Shown: positions 1-8,386, counted from the first letter of the stretch. The stretch is 64,000 bases of DNA from Labrys sedimenti (GCF_034424805.1 NZ_JAXOUF010000001.1:372001-436000); one strand, 5' to 3'. The notes: a model not told the origin generated them from the letters alone. Numbers and translations are program-made.

Positions 1-39
1 TGAGGCTCGACGTTCGTCGCATCGCTACGTCGAACGGCC

Positions 40-1449
40 TCAGATCCGCGAATAGAGGCTCTCGGCGTGCTCGTGCTCGTTCAGCACCAGCTTGTGCTCG
101 GCGGGGGGATGGGCCCGCTGTCCGCAGTCGAGGCGCGGGCAGATGCGGCAGCCGACGCCGATCGCTACGGCCTGGGCGGAATTGGAAACATCCATGCCGT
201 CGGAATAGACCATCTCGGCGGCATGCGAGATGTGGCAGCCGAGGCCGATCGAGAGATGGCGCCGGGGCGCATTGTGGCGATGGCCGCCCTTTGTCAACGA
301 CTTTGCAATGCAGAAATAGCGCGTGCCTTCCGGCATCTGGCTGATCTGGATGTTGATCTGTCCCGGCAGCAGGAAGGCGGCATAGACGTTCCAGCGCGGG
401 CAGGCACCGGAATGGCGCGGAATGTGGATGCCCGAGAGCGAGAAGCGCTTGGAGATGTTGCCTGCGATGTCGGTGCGGATCAGGTGCAGCGGGATGCCGC
501 TGTTGCCGGGGCGCTGCAGCGTGGTCATGCGATGGCAGACCTGCTCGAAGCTGGTCTTGAAGCGCCGGGCGATCCTGTCGATGTCGTAGCGCGTCTCCCG
601 GCAGGCGGCGAGGAAGGGCTGATACGGCATGATCACGGCGCCGGCGAAATAGGCGGCGAGGGCATGGCGGGCCAGGGCCGGTGCATCGGCCGGCAAGGCG
701 CTCTCGGTGATGAGATGCTCGATCTCGCGCGAGGCGGCGAGCAGGCCCAGGCGGTGGGCGGCCGTGAAGGTGGCGCTTTCGGGCGAGAGCACGTCCGCCG
801 TCTCGAAGGTCTCCTCGTCGCGGCCGAGGCGCCCGGCAAGGCCTTGGGGCAGGGGAGCGAGCCGCCAATGCACGCCGAATACGTTGGAGAGGTAGAGTTT
901 GAGGCCGGGCTCGAAGGAATCGGAGAGATTGTCGATCTCGCCGCGAATGCGTTCGGCCTGGGCCTCCAGACCCGGGAAATAGTTGGCATTGGCCTGCAGG
1001 AAGTCCGAAACCGCATCGGTGGCGACGTGATAGCCAGCCTCCTGCGCCGAGGTTGCGCCTTGATTGCTGTTGCGCAGCGAGCGGAAGCGATCGAACAGAT
1101 GCACGATGGCCCGGCCGATCTGCGGGTTGGAACTGGCGAGATCGCGGACATCTTGGTTGGTGACGTCGCTGTCGGCGAAGAGGTCGTCGCCGAACAGCTC
1201 CATCAGGTCGCCGGCCAGGCGCGAATCGTCGTTCTCGGCGAGTTCGGTGGCGTCGACACCGAAATAGCTCGCCGTCTTCAACAGCAGCGGCACCGTCATG
1301 CGCCGGCGATTGTGCTCGATCAGGTTGAGATAGCTCGCCGAAATGCCGAGCGAGCTGGCGAGCTGCGCCTGCGAAATCCGGCTCTGCCGGCGCAGCCGCT
1401 GAATCTTGCCGCCGATGCGCGGATCGGCCTCTTGCATGGCGCTTGTCAT
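40..1449 (-). CDS. XRE-family short-chain fatty acyl regulator (RamB/ScfR type)
   Basis: This 469-residue protein is a likely transcriptional regulator of acetate and short-chain acyl metabolism. Residues about 12-66 form an XRE helix-turn-helix (QAQLASSLGISASYLNLIE). The central part matches the layout of the IrrE/ImmA-like region of the RamB/ScfR family. The C-terminus has the family's cysteine cluster (C434, C437, C442, in GCRICPRLDCGQRAHPP), as in DUF2083. It is divergent from a small ORF and isocitrate lyase, the classical RamB/ScfR target, and a palindrome lies directly upstream of its start. AGGGACGA precedes the ATG. The family and context are clear; the effector (an acyl-CoA?) and whether it activates or represses aceA are inferred. 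Confidence 0.88.
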   Translation of the reverse strand: MTSAMQEADPRIGGKIQRLRRQSRISQAQLASSLGISASYLNLIEHNRRRMTVPLLLKTASYFGVDATELAENDDSRLAGDLMELFGDDLFADSDVTNQDVRDLASSNPQIGRAIVHLFDRFRSLRNSNQGATSAQEAGYHVATDAVSDFLQANANYFPGLEAQAERIRGEIDNLSDSFEPGLKLYLSNVFGVHWRLAPLPQGLAGRLGRDEETFETADVLSPESATFTAAHRLGLLAASREIEHLITESALPADAPALARHALAAYFAGAVIMPYQPFLAACRETRYDIDRIARRFKTSFEQVCHRMTTLQRPGNSGIPLHLIRTDIAGNISKRFSLSGIHIPRHSGACPRWNVYAAFLLPGQINIQISQMPEGTRYFCIAKSLTKGGHRHNAPRRHLSIGLGCHISHAAEMVYSDGMDVSNSAQAVAIGVGCRICPRLDCGQRAHPPAEHKLVLNEHEHAESLYSRI

Positions 1450-1468
1450 CGTTCGTCCCTGGTCCCGT

Positions 1469-1501
1469 AATGTTGTAAATATTTACACGATTTACAACAT
1501 T
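1469..1501. promoter_or_regulatory. Palindromic operator between the XRE regulator and the aceA transcription unit
   Basis: Two perfect 12-bp inverted arms, AATGTTGTAAAT (1469-1480) and ATTTACAACATT (1490-1501), flank a 9-bp centre. Nested inside is a second perfect palindrome, TGTAAATATTTACA (1474-1487). The site is 20 bp upstream of the regulator's start codon and in the leader of the divergent small ORF. It is AT-rich in a GC-rich genome. The inferred role is binding of the XRE regulator, giving autoregulation and control of aceA. Confidence 0.75.
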
Positions 1502-1621
1502 ACAAAATTTTCTTTACAGCGCTTTTCCGGTTGACGCCCCGGAATTGCGATACGTCTTGCTTTATTGCGCCGCGGTGTCAATCATTGACTTAACACGAAA
1601 CGCGGCACGGAGGAATGCGTT

Positions 1622-1855
1622 ATGGACCAGATGCGCCAGAGCAACGAACACGACGAATTCATCACCATCATCGGCGCCAGCATGGCCGAGATCAACGCCG
1701 AGTACCACGCCCAGGGCCTGGCGGATCGGGACTTCTCGATCGTGCACAAGATCGGCCGGCATCGCTTCACCCGCGTGGGCGGCGGCGCTTCCGAACACAT
1801 GTTCGACGGCCAGTCGATGATCGCCGCCACCTTCACCCGCACCCGGCGCAATTGA
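1622..1855 (+). CDS. Small conserved-looking protein upstream of isocitrate lyase
   Basis: This 77-residue ORF has a strong Shine-Dalgarno (GGAGG at 1609-1613, 8 nt before ATG) and lies between the operator and aceA, so it is probably translated as the first gene of the aceA transcript. It is soluble, with no signal peptide or membrane segment. It begins with an acidic helix-like part (MDQMRQSNEHDEFITIIGAS) and ends basic (FTRTRRN). I do not recognise a family and assign no function. The position suggests co-expression with the glyoxylate shunt. Confidence 0.65.
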   Translation: MDQMRQSNEHDEFITIIGASMAEINAEYHAQGLADRDFSIVHKIGRHRFTRVGGGASEHMFDGQSMIAATFTRTRRN

Positions 1856-1861
1856 CTTTGT

Positions 1862-1890
1862 TTCACCCTTCCCTGGAGGGGGAGGGTGAA
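1862..1890 (+). promoter_or_regulatory. Stem-loop between small ORF and aceA
   Basis: A 12-bp stem (TTCACCCTTCCC pairing with GGGGAGGGTGAA, one G-T pair) starts 7 nt after the stop of the small ORF and ends 53 nt before aceA. No U-run follows, so it is not a classical terminator. It could be an mRNA processing or attenuation element separating expression of the two genes, or a copy of a dispersed repeat. Confidence 0.45.
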
Positions 1891-1942
1891 GAGCACTTCC
1901 GCCGTCAATTTCTTTACACGTCTCCACGTTAGGAACTTTGTG

Positions 1943-3241
1943 ATGCTCGATACCCAGAAGAACCGTCCCGCCGAGTCCTTCCCCGCCCCGGAATGGGCGC
2001 CGGATCGCTGGCGCAACGTCCGCCGCAACTACACGCCGCGGGACGTGGAGCGGCTCGCTGGGTCGCTGCCGATCCGCCAGACGCTGGCCGAGAATGGCGC
2101 CAGGCGCCTGTGGGAACTGCTGCACAAGCGCGACTATGTGCCGACGCTCGGCACCTTCACCGGCAACCAGGCTGTGCAGCAGGTCAAGGCAGGTCTGGAG
2201 GCGATCTATCTGTCCGGCTGGCAGGTGGCAGCGGATGCCAACACCTCGGGCAACATGTATCCCGACCAGAGCCTTTATCCCGTCGACAGCGTGCCCTCCG
2301 TGGTGCGCCGCATCAACAAGGCGCTGCAGCGGGCCGACCAGATCCAGACCATGGAGCGCGTCGACGGCAAGGGCGGCGAGCAGCTCGATTACTTCGTGCC
2401 GGTCATCGCCGATGCCGAAGCCGGCTTCGGCGGTCAGCTCAACGCCTATGAATTGATGAAGGCGATGATCGAGGCCGGCGCCGCCGCAGTGCATTTCGAA
2501 GACCAGCTCGCTTCGGAAAAGAAGTGCGGCCATCTCGGCGGCAAGGTGCTGGTGCCGACGCGCACCTTCATCAAGACGCTGAATGCAGCGCGCCTCGCGG
2601 CCGATGTGATGGGTGTGCCTACTTTGATCATGGCCCGCACGGATGCCGAGGCGGCTCGGCTGATCACCTCCGATGTCGATGAGGCCGATCGGCCCTTCAT
2701 CACCGGGGAGCGCACGCCGGAAGGCTTCTATGTGCTCAAGGGCGGCTTCGAGGCGGCGATCGCCCGCGGTATCGCCTATGCGCCCTATGCCGACCTGATC
2801 TGGTGCGAGACATCCACGCCGAGCCTGCCGGACGCCAAGCGTTTCGCCGAAGCGGTGCGGAAGGTCCACCCCGACCAGATGCTGGCCTATAACTGCTCGC
2901 CCTCGTTCAACTGGGCCAAGCATATGGATCCGGCTGCGATGAAGGCGTTCCAGCGCGAGCTGGGTGCGATGGGCTACAAGTACCAGTTCATCACGCTGGC
3001 TGGCTTCCACAACACCAGCTACACCACCTTCGATCTCGCCCGCCGCTACAAGCAGGATGGCATGGCCGCCTATTCGCAGCTCCAGCAGGCCGAGTTTGCC
3101 GCCGAAGCCGACGGCTTTACCGCAACGCGCCACCAGCGCGAGGTCGGCACCAGCTATTTCGACGCTGTCGCCACCATTCTGGGCGAAGGCCAGAGCTCGA
3201 CCACGGCGATGGAACATTCGACCGAGACGGCGCAGTTCTAA
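1943..3241 (+). CDS. aceA: Isocitrate lyase
   Basis: The enzyme cleaves isocitrate to succinate and glyoxylate in the glyoxylate shunt, allowing growth on acetate and fatty acids. The 432-residue length is normal for the compact bacterial enzyme. The signature KKCGH is at residues 193-197 with catalytic Cys195; the substrate-binding start SGWQVAADAN and the metal-site segment VIADAEAGFGG are also present. The start at 1943 is chosen because AGGAAC lies 7 nt upstream and MLDTQKNRP is a typical N-terminus; an in-frame ATG at 1886 would add 19 atypical residues. It follows the small ORF and is divergent from the XRE regulator, its probable controller. A strong terminator follows. Confidence 0.97.
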   Translation: MLDTQKNRPAESFPAPEWAPDRWRNVRRNYTPRDVERLAGSLPIRQTLAENGARRLWELLHKRDYVPTLGTFTGNQAVQQVKAGLEAIYLSGWQVAADANTSGNMYPDQSLYPVDSVPSVVRRINKALQRADQIQTMERVDGKGGEQLDYFVPVIADAEAGFGGQLNAYELMKAMIEAGAAAVHFEDQLASEKKCGHLGGKVLVPTRTFIKTLNAARLAADVMGVPTLIMARTDAEAARLITSDVDEADRPFITGERTPEGFYVLKGGFEAAIARGIAYAPYADLIWCETSTPSLPDAKRFAEAVRKVHPDQMLAYNCSPSFNWAKHMDPAAMKAFQRELGAMGYKYQFITLAGFHNTSYTTFDLARRYKQDGMAAYSQLQQAEFAAEADGFTATRHQREVGTSYFDAVATILGEGQSSTTAMEHSTETAQF

Positions 3242-3267
3242 GGCGATCGTCACTCCCTGACGTCATG

Positions 3268-3306
3268 AAGGCCCTTCCCGCGCCAGCGGGGAGGGCCGTT
3301 GTTTTT
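3268..3306 (+). terminator. Rho-independent terminator of aceA
   Basis: A 12-bp stem (GGCCCTTCCCGC / GCGGGGAGGGCC, one G-T pair) begins about 30 nt after the aceA stop and is followed by GTTGTTTTTC. Confidence 0.85.
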
Positions 3307-3313
3307 CAGGGCG

Positions 3314-3382
3314 CGCGGGCATCCTGCCCGTTCTTGGAAACGCGGCGCACTCTGGAAGGGAAGAACGGGCAAGATGCCCGCG
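3314..3382. repeat. Intergenic palindromic repeat (REP-like), aceA/dctD gap
   Basis: Arms of 22 bp (3314-3335 and 3361-3382) are inverted copies with a single mismatch, around a 25-nt loop. The sequence contains GCGGGCATCCTGCCCG and its near-complement. It lies between two convergent genes, just past the aceA terminator. It looks like a dispersed intergenic palindrome of the kind whose accidental translations (ARASCP..., NGQDARVP) turn up in many genomes. It may help terminate dctD transcripts from the other side. Confidence 0.7.
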
Positions 3383-3392
3383 TACCCGGAGA

Positions 3393-4766
3393 TTACGATT
3401 CTCCCGCCTCGAAACTCGCGCGGTTGATGCCGTATTTCACCAGCTTGTCGTAGAAGGTCTTACGCGGGATGCCGAGGGCGTCGAGGCTGGCACGCACGTC
3501 GCCCTTGTGCCGGGTGAGGGCCTCGCGGATGAGGTCTGCCTCGTAGCGCTCCAGCCGTTCGGGCAGGGAGGCACCTTGGTCCGCTGTCGGAGGCAGGACG
3601 GTCTTACCGGTCGCGGCCAGGTCGATCTCGGCCAGGCCCAGCGCCACACGCTCGGCGAAATGCACGATCTCGCGCACATTGCCGGGCCAGTCGTGGCTGG
3701 CGAGGTGGTGGCGCACGACAGGCGTCAGCATTGGCGCCTCCCGTTGGAAGCGCCGGCAGGCCCGGTCGAGATAGACGGCGAACAGCAAGGGCACGTCCTC
3801 GCGCCGCTCGCGCACGGGCGGGATGCGCAGCGTCACCACATTGAGGCGGTGGAACAGGTCTTCCCGGAAGCTGGCCTTGTGGACGGGAGAGCCGAGATCG
3901 CTCTTGGCGGCGGCGACCACGCGCAGATCTACCTGCCGGGCCGTGTTGGAACCGAGCGGCGTGATCTCGCGCTGTTCGAGCACGCGCAGCAGACGGGCCT
4001 GGGCGCTGAGCGGCATGCTCTCGATCTCGTCGAGGAACAGCGTGCCACCACTGGAATGCTCGATCAGGCCGACCCTTTTCTTCAGCGCACCGGTGAAGGC
4101 GCCGCTTTCATGCCCGAACAATTCGCTTTCCAGTACCGTCTCGGGCAGCGCACCGCAATTGAGGGCGACGAAGCGCCCGCTGCGCCTGCGGCCGAGATGG
4201 TGGAGCTGGTCGGCCACCAATTCCTTGCCGGTGCCGGTTTCACCCACGATCATCACGTCGATATCGGCATCGGCCACCGCCTTCAGCGTTTCGCGCAGGC
4301 GCTCCATCGCGGGAGCGTCGCCGAGCAGGGGCGAGGGGGCGTGGGCCTCTTCCGCCGCCTGGCGCAGGCGCCGGTTCTCCATCACCAGGGCCCGCTTTTC
4401 GGTGGCGCGCCTCACGCTCTGGATCAGCCGGTCGGAGGCGAAGGGCTTGGGGAGGAAATCATAAGCGCCCTCGCGCATCGCCTCGACGGCAGTGGCGATG
4501 TCGCCATGGCCGGTGATCATGATCACCGGCAGGTCGGGATCGCGGGTGCGCAGGGTGCGGAACAATTCCATGCCGTCGATGCGCGGCATGCGCAGATCGG
4601 TGATCACCACGCCCGGAAAGCGTTCGTCGATGGCCTTCAGGGCCTCGACGGCGGATTCGAACAGGAACGGCTCGAATCCGGCAAGCCGCAGCGTCTGCGC
4701 ATTGGCGTCACGCAGGACGGCATCATCATCGACGAAGGCAACGGGAAAGGGGGGGCTGACGGTCAT
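3393..4766 (-). CDS. dctD: C4-dicarboxylate transport response regulator DctD
   Basis: This 457-residue sigma-54 activator is the partner of the DctB kinase and turns on dctA. The N-terminal receiver has the acidic pocket DDD at 13-15, phosphoacceptor Asp57 (ITDLRMP) and Lys107 (PKPF). The AAA+ domain has Walker A GETGTGKE (175-182), the sigma-54 contact loop GAFTGA (222-227) and Walker B LFLDEIESM. The C-terminus is a Fis-type helix-turn-helix (DVRASLDALGIPRKTFYDKL). It is transcribed from dctB across a 166-bp spacer that contains a palindromic repeat. The sigma-54 promoter and two matching sites upstream of dctA in this window fix the identity. Confidence 0.95.
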   Translation of the reverse strand: MTVSPPFPVAFVDDDAVLRDANAQTLRLAGFEPFLFESAVEALKAIDERFPGVVITDLRMPRIDGMELFRTLRTRDPDLPVIMITGHGDIATAVEAMREGAYDFLPKPFASDRLIQSVRRATEKRALVMENRRLRQAAEEAHAPSPLLGDAPAMERLRETLKAVADADIDVMIVGETGTGKELVADQLHHLGRRRSGRFVALNCGALPETVLESELFGHESGAFTGALKKRVGLIEHSSGGTLFLDEIESMPLSAQARLLRVLEQREITPLGSNTARQVDLRVVAAAKSDLGSPVHKASFREDLFHRLNVVTLRIPPVRERREDVPLLFAVYLDRACRRFQREAPMLTPVVRHHLASHDWPGNVREIVHFAERVALGLAEIDLAATGKTVLPPTADQGASLPERLERYEADLIREALTRHKGDVRASLDALGIPRKTFYDKLVKYGINRASFEAGES

Positions 4767-4806
4767 GGCGTGCGCCTCTCCGGAAGGAGGCTGGTCGACG
4801 AGGCGC

Positions 4807-4882
4807 CATTGCGAGCGCAGCGAAGCAATCCAGTCTTTCGCGGAGGGGCGAGACCGGATTGCTTCGCCAGGCTCGAAATGAC
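4807..4882. repeat. Palindromic repeat inside the dctB-dctD spacer
   Basis: The element is an imperfect 76-bp palindrome. The inner arms GCGAAGCAATCC and GGATTGCTTCGC are perfect complements; the outer ends CATTGCGAGC and GCTCGAAATG differ at one pair. It resembles a dispersed intergenic repeat whose translations (HCERSEAIQ..., LRQARND) are common in proteobacterial gaps. Here it sits within a two-gene operon rather than between units. Confidence 0.75.
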
Positions 4883-4932
4883 GGGAGCAGGAAATCGAGC
4901 GACGTGAAATACCGAAGCGTTGCCCATGCCGT

Positions 4933-6765
4933 TCATCCTTCTTTCTCCGCCCGCTTCAGGGTGATCAGGAAGCGGCAGCCTTGGCCTGGCCGGCTTTCCA
5001 CCTCCAGGCGACCTCCGAATTCCTCGACGATGTCCTTGGAAATCACCAGCCCGAGGCCGAGCCCGCCGGACTTCGTGGTGGTAAAGGGCGTGAACAGATT
5101 GGCCGTCACCTCGGGCGCGAGGCCGGGGCCGTTGTCGGTGACGGCGAGCCGGACCAGGTCGCCATCGCCGGCGATGCCGATCTGGATGGCTTGCTCGGGT
5201 CGTCCCTCCAGTGCTTCCAGGGCATTCTGCAGGAGATTGACGAGCACCTGCTCGAGCCGCACGCGATTGGCCACCACCCGGAGATCTTCCGCGATCGGCT
5301 CGACCTCGATCTCGGCCCCTTGGCGCCTTGCCCTGATGCCGACCAGCAGCAGTGCGCCATCGAGCACGTCCTGCAGGGCAACCGGACCGATATCGCCACT
5401 GGCCTTGCGGGCAAAGCGGCGCAGTTGCGCGATGATGTCGGCGATCCTATCGGTCAGCCCGGCAATGGTCGCCAGGTTCTGGCGTGCGGGCTGCGGCTCG
5501 CTGCGATCGAGAAAGATGGCGGCGTTGTCGGCAAAACTGCGGATGGCGGCGACCGGCTGATTGACCTCATGAGCAAGGCCCGCCGTGATCTGGCCGAGGA
5601 TCGCAAGGCGGTTGGCCTGGGTGAGTTCGTCCCGCGCGGTCTGCAGTTTGGCCTCGACCTTGCGGCGCTCGTCGATCTCGGCGGAGAGGAGCGCATTGCT
5701 CTGGCTGAGGTCGAGCGTGCGCGCCTCGACGCGGTGCTCGAGTTCGATCTGGGCCTCGGTGAGTTCGGCCGTCCGCGCGATCGCCCGTTGGCGCCTATGC
5801 AGCAGGATGCCGAGCAGGACCAGCGTGGCACCGACCACGGCGAAGGTGATGGAGCGCAAGGTCGCGGCGCCGGCGGCGAGCGCTCGTGCGGCGGGCTCGA
5901 GCAGATGCAGCTGCCAATTCGTGGAAGGTACCTCGCTTACACTGGCAAGGTGCAGTCCGCTGCCGCGCAGGGAGACGAAATCCGCGCCCGACGTCGTCGC
6001 CTGGCCGCGCCGGATCGGCAAGACCGTCAGCGGCGAATCGCCGAATTGCAGCGAAGTTCGGATCTTTGCTGCTTCCTCGGCGGTGAACGAGGCCTGCGCC
6101 ATGAAGCGCCATTCCGGCTGGCTGGTCAGCAGCACGATGCCCCTGGGGTCGGTGACGTAGACGATGGCGCCCGAGCGATGCCAGTCTTCCTCGACCGAGA
6201 AGAACTCCACCTTGACCACGATGACGCCCTGCATGCCGCCCGGGCCGTCGATGCGGCGAGCGATGTAAAGGCCGGGCCGCTGGCTGACGGTACCGAGAGC
6301 GAAATGCTCGGTATCACCTTTGGCCACGGCTTCGGTAAAATAGGGGCGGAAGGCATAGTTGGTGCCGACGAAGCTGATCTCCTCCTTCCAGTTGGAGGAG
6401 GCGATCGCCAGGCCCGTACGGTCGATCAGATAGATCACAGCCGAACGCGCGCCGGCGTTCAGGCTTTCGAGCTTGGCGTTCATGGCGCCGATATGGGCGG
6501 TATCCGGCGTGCTCAGGGTGGCGAGCACATCGGGATCGCGCGACAGCACCAGCGAGAGTGTGCGCTGCTTTTCCAGCTCGCTGCGCAGGACCGCGATATC
6601 CAGCGTCGCGCTGCCGGCAGCCTGGGCCCTGAGGGCATCGGCGGCCTGGCGCATGCCATAATTGCCGGCGAGCCATACGGCGAGCGCCAGGCTCGCCAGG
6701 CTGAGGGCAGCAAAAATCAGCCATTCGATCCGTCGCCTTCGCCGTCTTTGCGCAGCTCCGCTCAT
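4933..6765 (-). CDS. dctB: C4-dicarboxylate sensor histidine kinase DctB
   Basis: This 610-residue membrane kinase senses periplasmic succinate, malate or fumarate and phosphorylates DctD. An arginine-rich N-terminus leads into TM1 (about 14-34), then a periplasmic double-Cache-like sensor (35-300), TM2 (about 302-323), a coiled linker, the HisKA phosphorylation site AGLAHEVNQP with His399, and a HATPase domain containing NLLQNALEAL, DNGPGL and GGLGLGLVISKDIV. The length is typical for DctB. It is divergent from dctA, sharing the control region 6766-7010, and is followed by dctD. Confidence 0.95.
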   Translation of the reverse strand: MSGAAQRRRRRRIEWLIFAALSLASLALAVWLAGNYGMRQAADALRAQAAGSATLDIAVLRSELEKQRTLSLVLSRDPDVLATLSTPDTAHIGAMNAKLESLNAGARSAVIYLIDRTGLAIASSNWKEEISFVGTNYAFRPYFTEAVAKGDTEHFALGTVSQRPGLYIARRIDGPGGMQGVIVVKVEFFSVEEDWHRSGAIVYVTDPRGIVLLTSQPEWRFMAQASFTAEEAAKIRTSLQFGDSPLTVLPIRRGQATTSGADFVSLRGSGLHLASVSEVPSTNWQLHLLEPAARALAAGAATLRSITFAVVGATLVLLGILLHRRQRAIARTAELTEAQIELEHRVEARTLDLSQSNALLSAEIDERRKVEAKLQTARDELTQANRLAILGQITAGLAHEVNQPVAAIRSFADNAAIFLDRSEPQPARQNLATIAGLTDRIADIIAQLRRFARKASGDIGPVALQDVLDGALLLVGIRARRQGAEIEVEPIAEDLRVVANRVRLEQVLVNLLQNALEALEGRPEQAIQIGIAGDGDLVRLAVTDNGPGLAPEVTANLFTPFTTTKSGGLGLGLVISKDIVEEFGGRLEVESRPGQGCRFLITLKRAEKEG

Positions 6766-6794
6766 GGGTTTCCGTTGTCATCCTTCATATCGAA

Positions 6795-6816
6795 CATGTG
6801 CGGAAATCCGCACATG
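6795..6816. promoter_or_regulatory. DctD upstream activator site 1
   Basis: A 22-bp palindrome with perfect arms CATGTGCGGA and TCCGCACATG around AA. This is the TGTGCGGAAATCCGCACA type reported for rhizobial DctD sites. It is about 120 bp upstream of the predicted dctA start point, a suitable distance for an enhancer-binding protein. Confidence 0.8.
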
Positions 6817-6827
6817 GGCAAGGCCGA

Positions 6828-6842
6828 TGTGCGGGACTTCGC
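6828..6842. promoter_or_regulatory. DctD upstream activator site 2 (weaker)
   Basis: TGTGCGGGACTTCGC repeats the left half of site 1 exactly for TGTGCGG with a degenerate right half, 32 bp further downstream (about three helical turns). Tandem strong and weak DctD sites are the known rhizobial dctA arrangement. Confidence 0.6.
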
Positions 6843-6910
6843 TCAATGGGGCCGGCGTCGTCATAGGGTAAGAATTGTGGAAGGCAAGCAATATCAATAA
6901 CTTGATGGAT

Positions 6911-6925
6911 TGGCACAGGACTTGC
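6911..6925 (+). promoter_or_regulatory. Sigma-54 promoter of dctA
   Basis: TGGCACAGGACTTGCT matches the -24/-12 consensus TGGCACG-N4-TTGCW at all but one base, with correct GG to GC spacing. It lies 86 bp upstream of the dctA start codon and about 70-115 bp downstream of the DctD sites. Confidence 0.85.
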
Positions 6926-7010
6926 TGTTTACAGGGCAGCCGCTAGCAGAAAGCGGCGTCGAGGAAACCCTTTGGGCCAGGCCGCCTGCCAAAGCCCCAC
7001 GGAGGAACAG

Positions 7011-8333
7011 ATGATCGCCCTCAGCGAGACGCCCAAGGCAGAAACTCCGCGCAAGCGCCCCTTCTATGCAAACCTCTATTTCCAGGTCCTTGTCGCGATC
7101 GCGCTGGGGATTTTGCTCGGTCATTTCTATCCCGATCTCGGCAAGTCCCTGAAGCCTCTGGGCGACGCCTTCATCAAGTTGGTGAAGATGGTAATCACCC
7201 CGGTGATCGCGCTGACCGTAATCACCGGCATTGCCGGCATGAGCGATCTCAAGAAGCTCGGCCGTGTCGTCGGCAAGGCCTTCATCTACTTCCTGACCTT
7301 CTCCACGCTGGCCCTGATCATTGGGCTTCTGGTCGGCAATATCGTGCAGCCGGGCGCGGGACTGAACATCAATCCGGCCACGCTGGATCCCAAGGCGGTG
7401 GCCGATTATGCCGCCAAGGCGCATGACCAGACCATCACTGGCTTCCTGATGAACATCATCCCCAACAACCCGATCAGCGCCCTGGCGGGTGGGGACGTGC
7501 TGCAGGTGCTGTTCTTCTCGGTGGTGTTCGGCATTGCGCTGGCCCAGATCGGCAGCGCGGCCGAACCGCTGATGGTCGTGCTGAATTCGATCTCCCGCGG
7601 CATGTTCCGGCTGGTGGCCATCCTGATGAAGGCTGCCCCCATCGGTGCCTTCGGCGCCATGGCCTTCACCATCGGCGCTTATGGCATCGGCTCGGTGGCC
7701 AATCTGCTGATGCTGATCGGCACCTTCTATCTGACCTCGCTGCTCTTCGTGCTGGTCGTGCTTGGCGCCGTCGCCTGGTACAATGGCTTCTCGATCCTGG
7801 CCTTGATCCGCTATATCAAGGAAGAGCTCTTGCTGGTGCTCGGCACTTCCTCGTCCGAGGCGGCACTGCCCAGCCTGATGGACAAGATGGAGCGAGCTGG
7901 CTGCCGCAAGTCCGTGGTGGGCATCGTCATTCCCACCGGCTATTCCTTCAATCTCGACGGCACCAATATCTACATGACCCTGGCGGCGCTGTTCATCGCG
8001 CAGGCCACCGGCATCCAGCTGAGCTGGGGTGACCAGATCCTGCTGCTTCTGGTCGCCATGCTGAGCTCGAAGGGCGCCGCCGGCATCACCGGCGCCGGCT
8101 TCATCACCCTGGCGGCGACGCTGGCCGTGGTGCCCGCCGTTCCCGTTGCCGGCATGGCTCTCATCCTTGGCATCGACCGGTTCATGTCCGAGTGCCGTGC
8201 TCTTACCAATCTGGTCGGCAATGCCGTTGCCACCATCGTGGTGGCTCGCTGGGAGGGCGAACTCGACAAGGCCCAGCTCGCAGCGGCACTGAGCGGCGAC
8301 GACGCGCCGCAAACGGTCGCTGCTGCAGCCTGA
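7011..8333 (+). CDS. dctA: C4-dicarboxylate:cation symporter DctA
   Basis: This 440-residue inner-membrane transporter of the glutamate/dicarboxylate family imports succinate, fumarate and malate. Family landmarks are the N-terminal YFQVLVAIALGILLGHFYP, the serine-rich hairpin ending LGTSSSEAALPSLMDKME, and the substrate/cation motif GYSFNLDGTNIYMTLAALFIA. The start at 7011 has GGAGGAACAG immediately upstream; the in-frame ATG at 6972 would add 13 residues and lacks such a site. It is expressed from the sigma-54 promoter under DctB/DctD and is followed by a strong terminator. Confidence 0.96.
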   Translation: MIALSETPKAETPRKRPFYANLYFQVLVAIALGILLGHFYPDLGKSLKPLGDAFIKLVKMVITPVIALTVITGIAGMSDLKKLGRVVGKAFIYFLTFSTLALIIGLLVGNIVQPGAGLNINPATLDPKAVADYAAKAHDQTITGFLMNIIPNNPISALAGGDVLQVLFFSVVFGIALAQIGSAAEPLMVVLNSISRGMFRLVAILMKAAPIGAFGAMAFTIGAYGIGSVANLLMLIGTFYLTSLLFVLVVLGAVAWYNGFSILALIRYIKEELLLVLGTSSSEAALPSLMDKMERAGCRKSVVGIVIPTGYSFNLDGTNIYMTLAALFIAQATGIQLSWGDQILLLLVAMLSSKGAAGITGAGFITLAATLAVVPAVPVAGMALILGIDRFMSECRALTNLVGNAVATIVVARWEGELDKAQLAAALSGDDAPQTVAAAA

Positions 8334-8359
8334 GGTCCGACGACAGACAACACCGGAGT

Positions 8360-8386
8360 GGGGCGGACCAACGGTCCGCCCCTTTT
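8360..8386 (+). terminator. Rho-independent terminator of dctA
   Basis: A perfect 10-bp stem (GGGGCGGACC / GGTCCGCCCC) with loop AAC is followed by TTTTT, 26 nt after the dctA stop. Confidence 0.92.

Noticed and set aside
62..1470. A 467-codon plus-strand frame opposite the XRE regulator
   Set aside because: Antisense of a clear HTH protein; low-complexity Ala/Gly/Arg translation and no start signal.
1562..3253. A 563-codon minus-strand frame opposite isocitrate lyase
   Set aside because: Isocitrate lyase is unambiguous on the plus strand; the mirror frame shows no family features.
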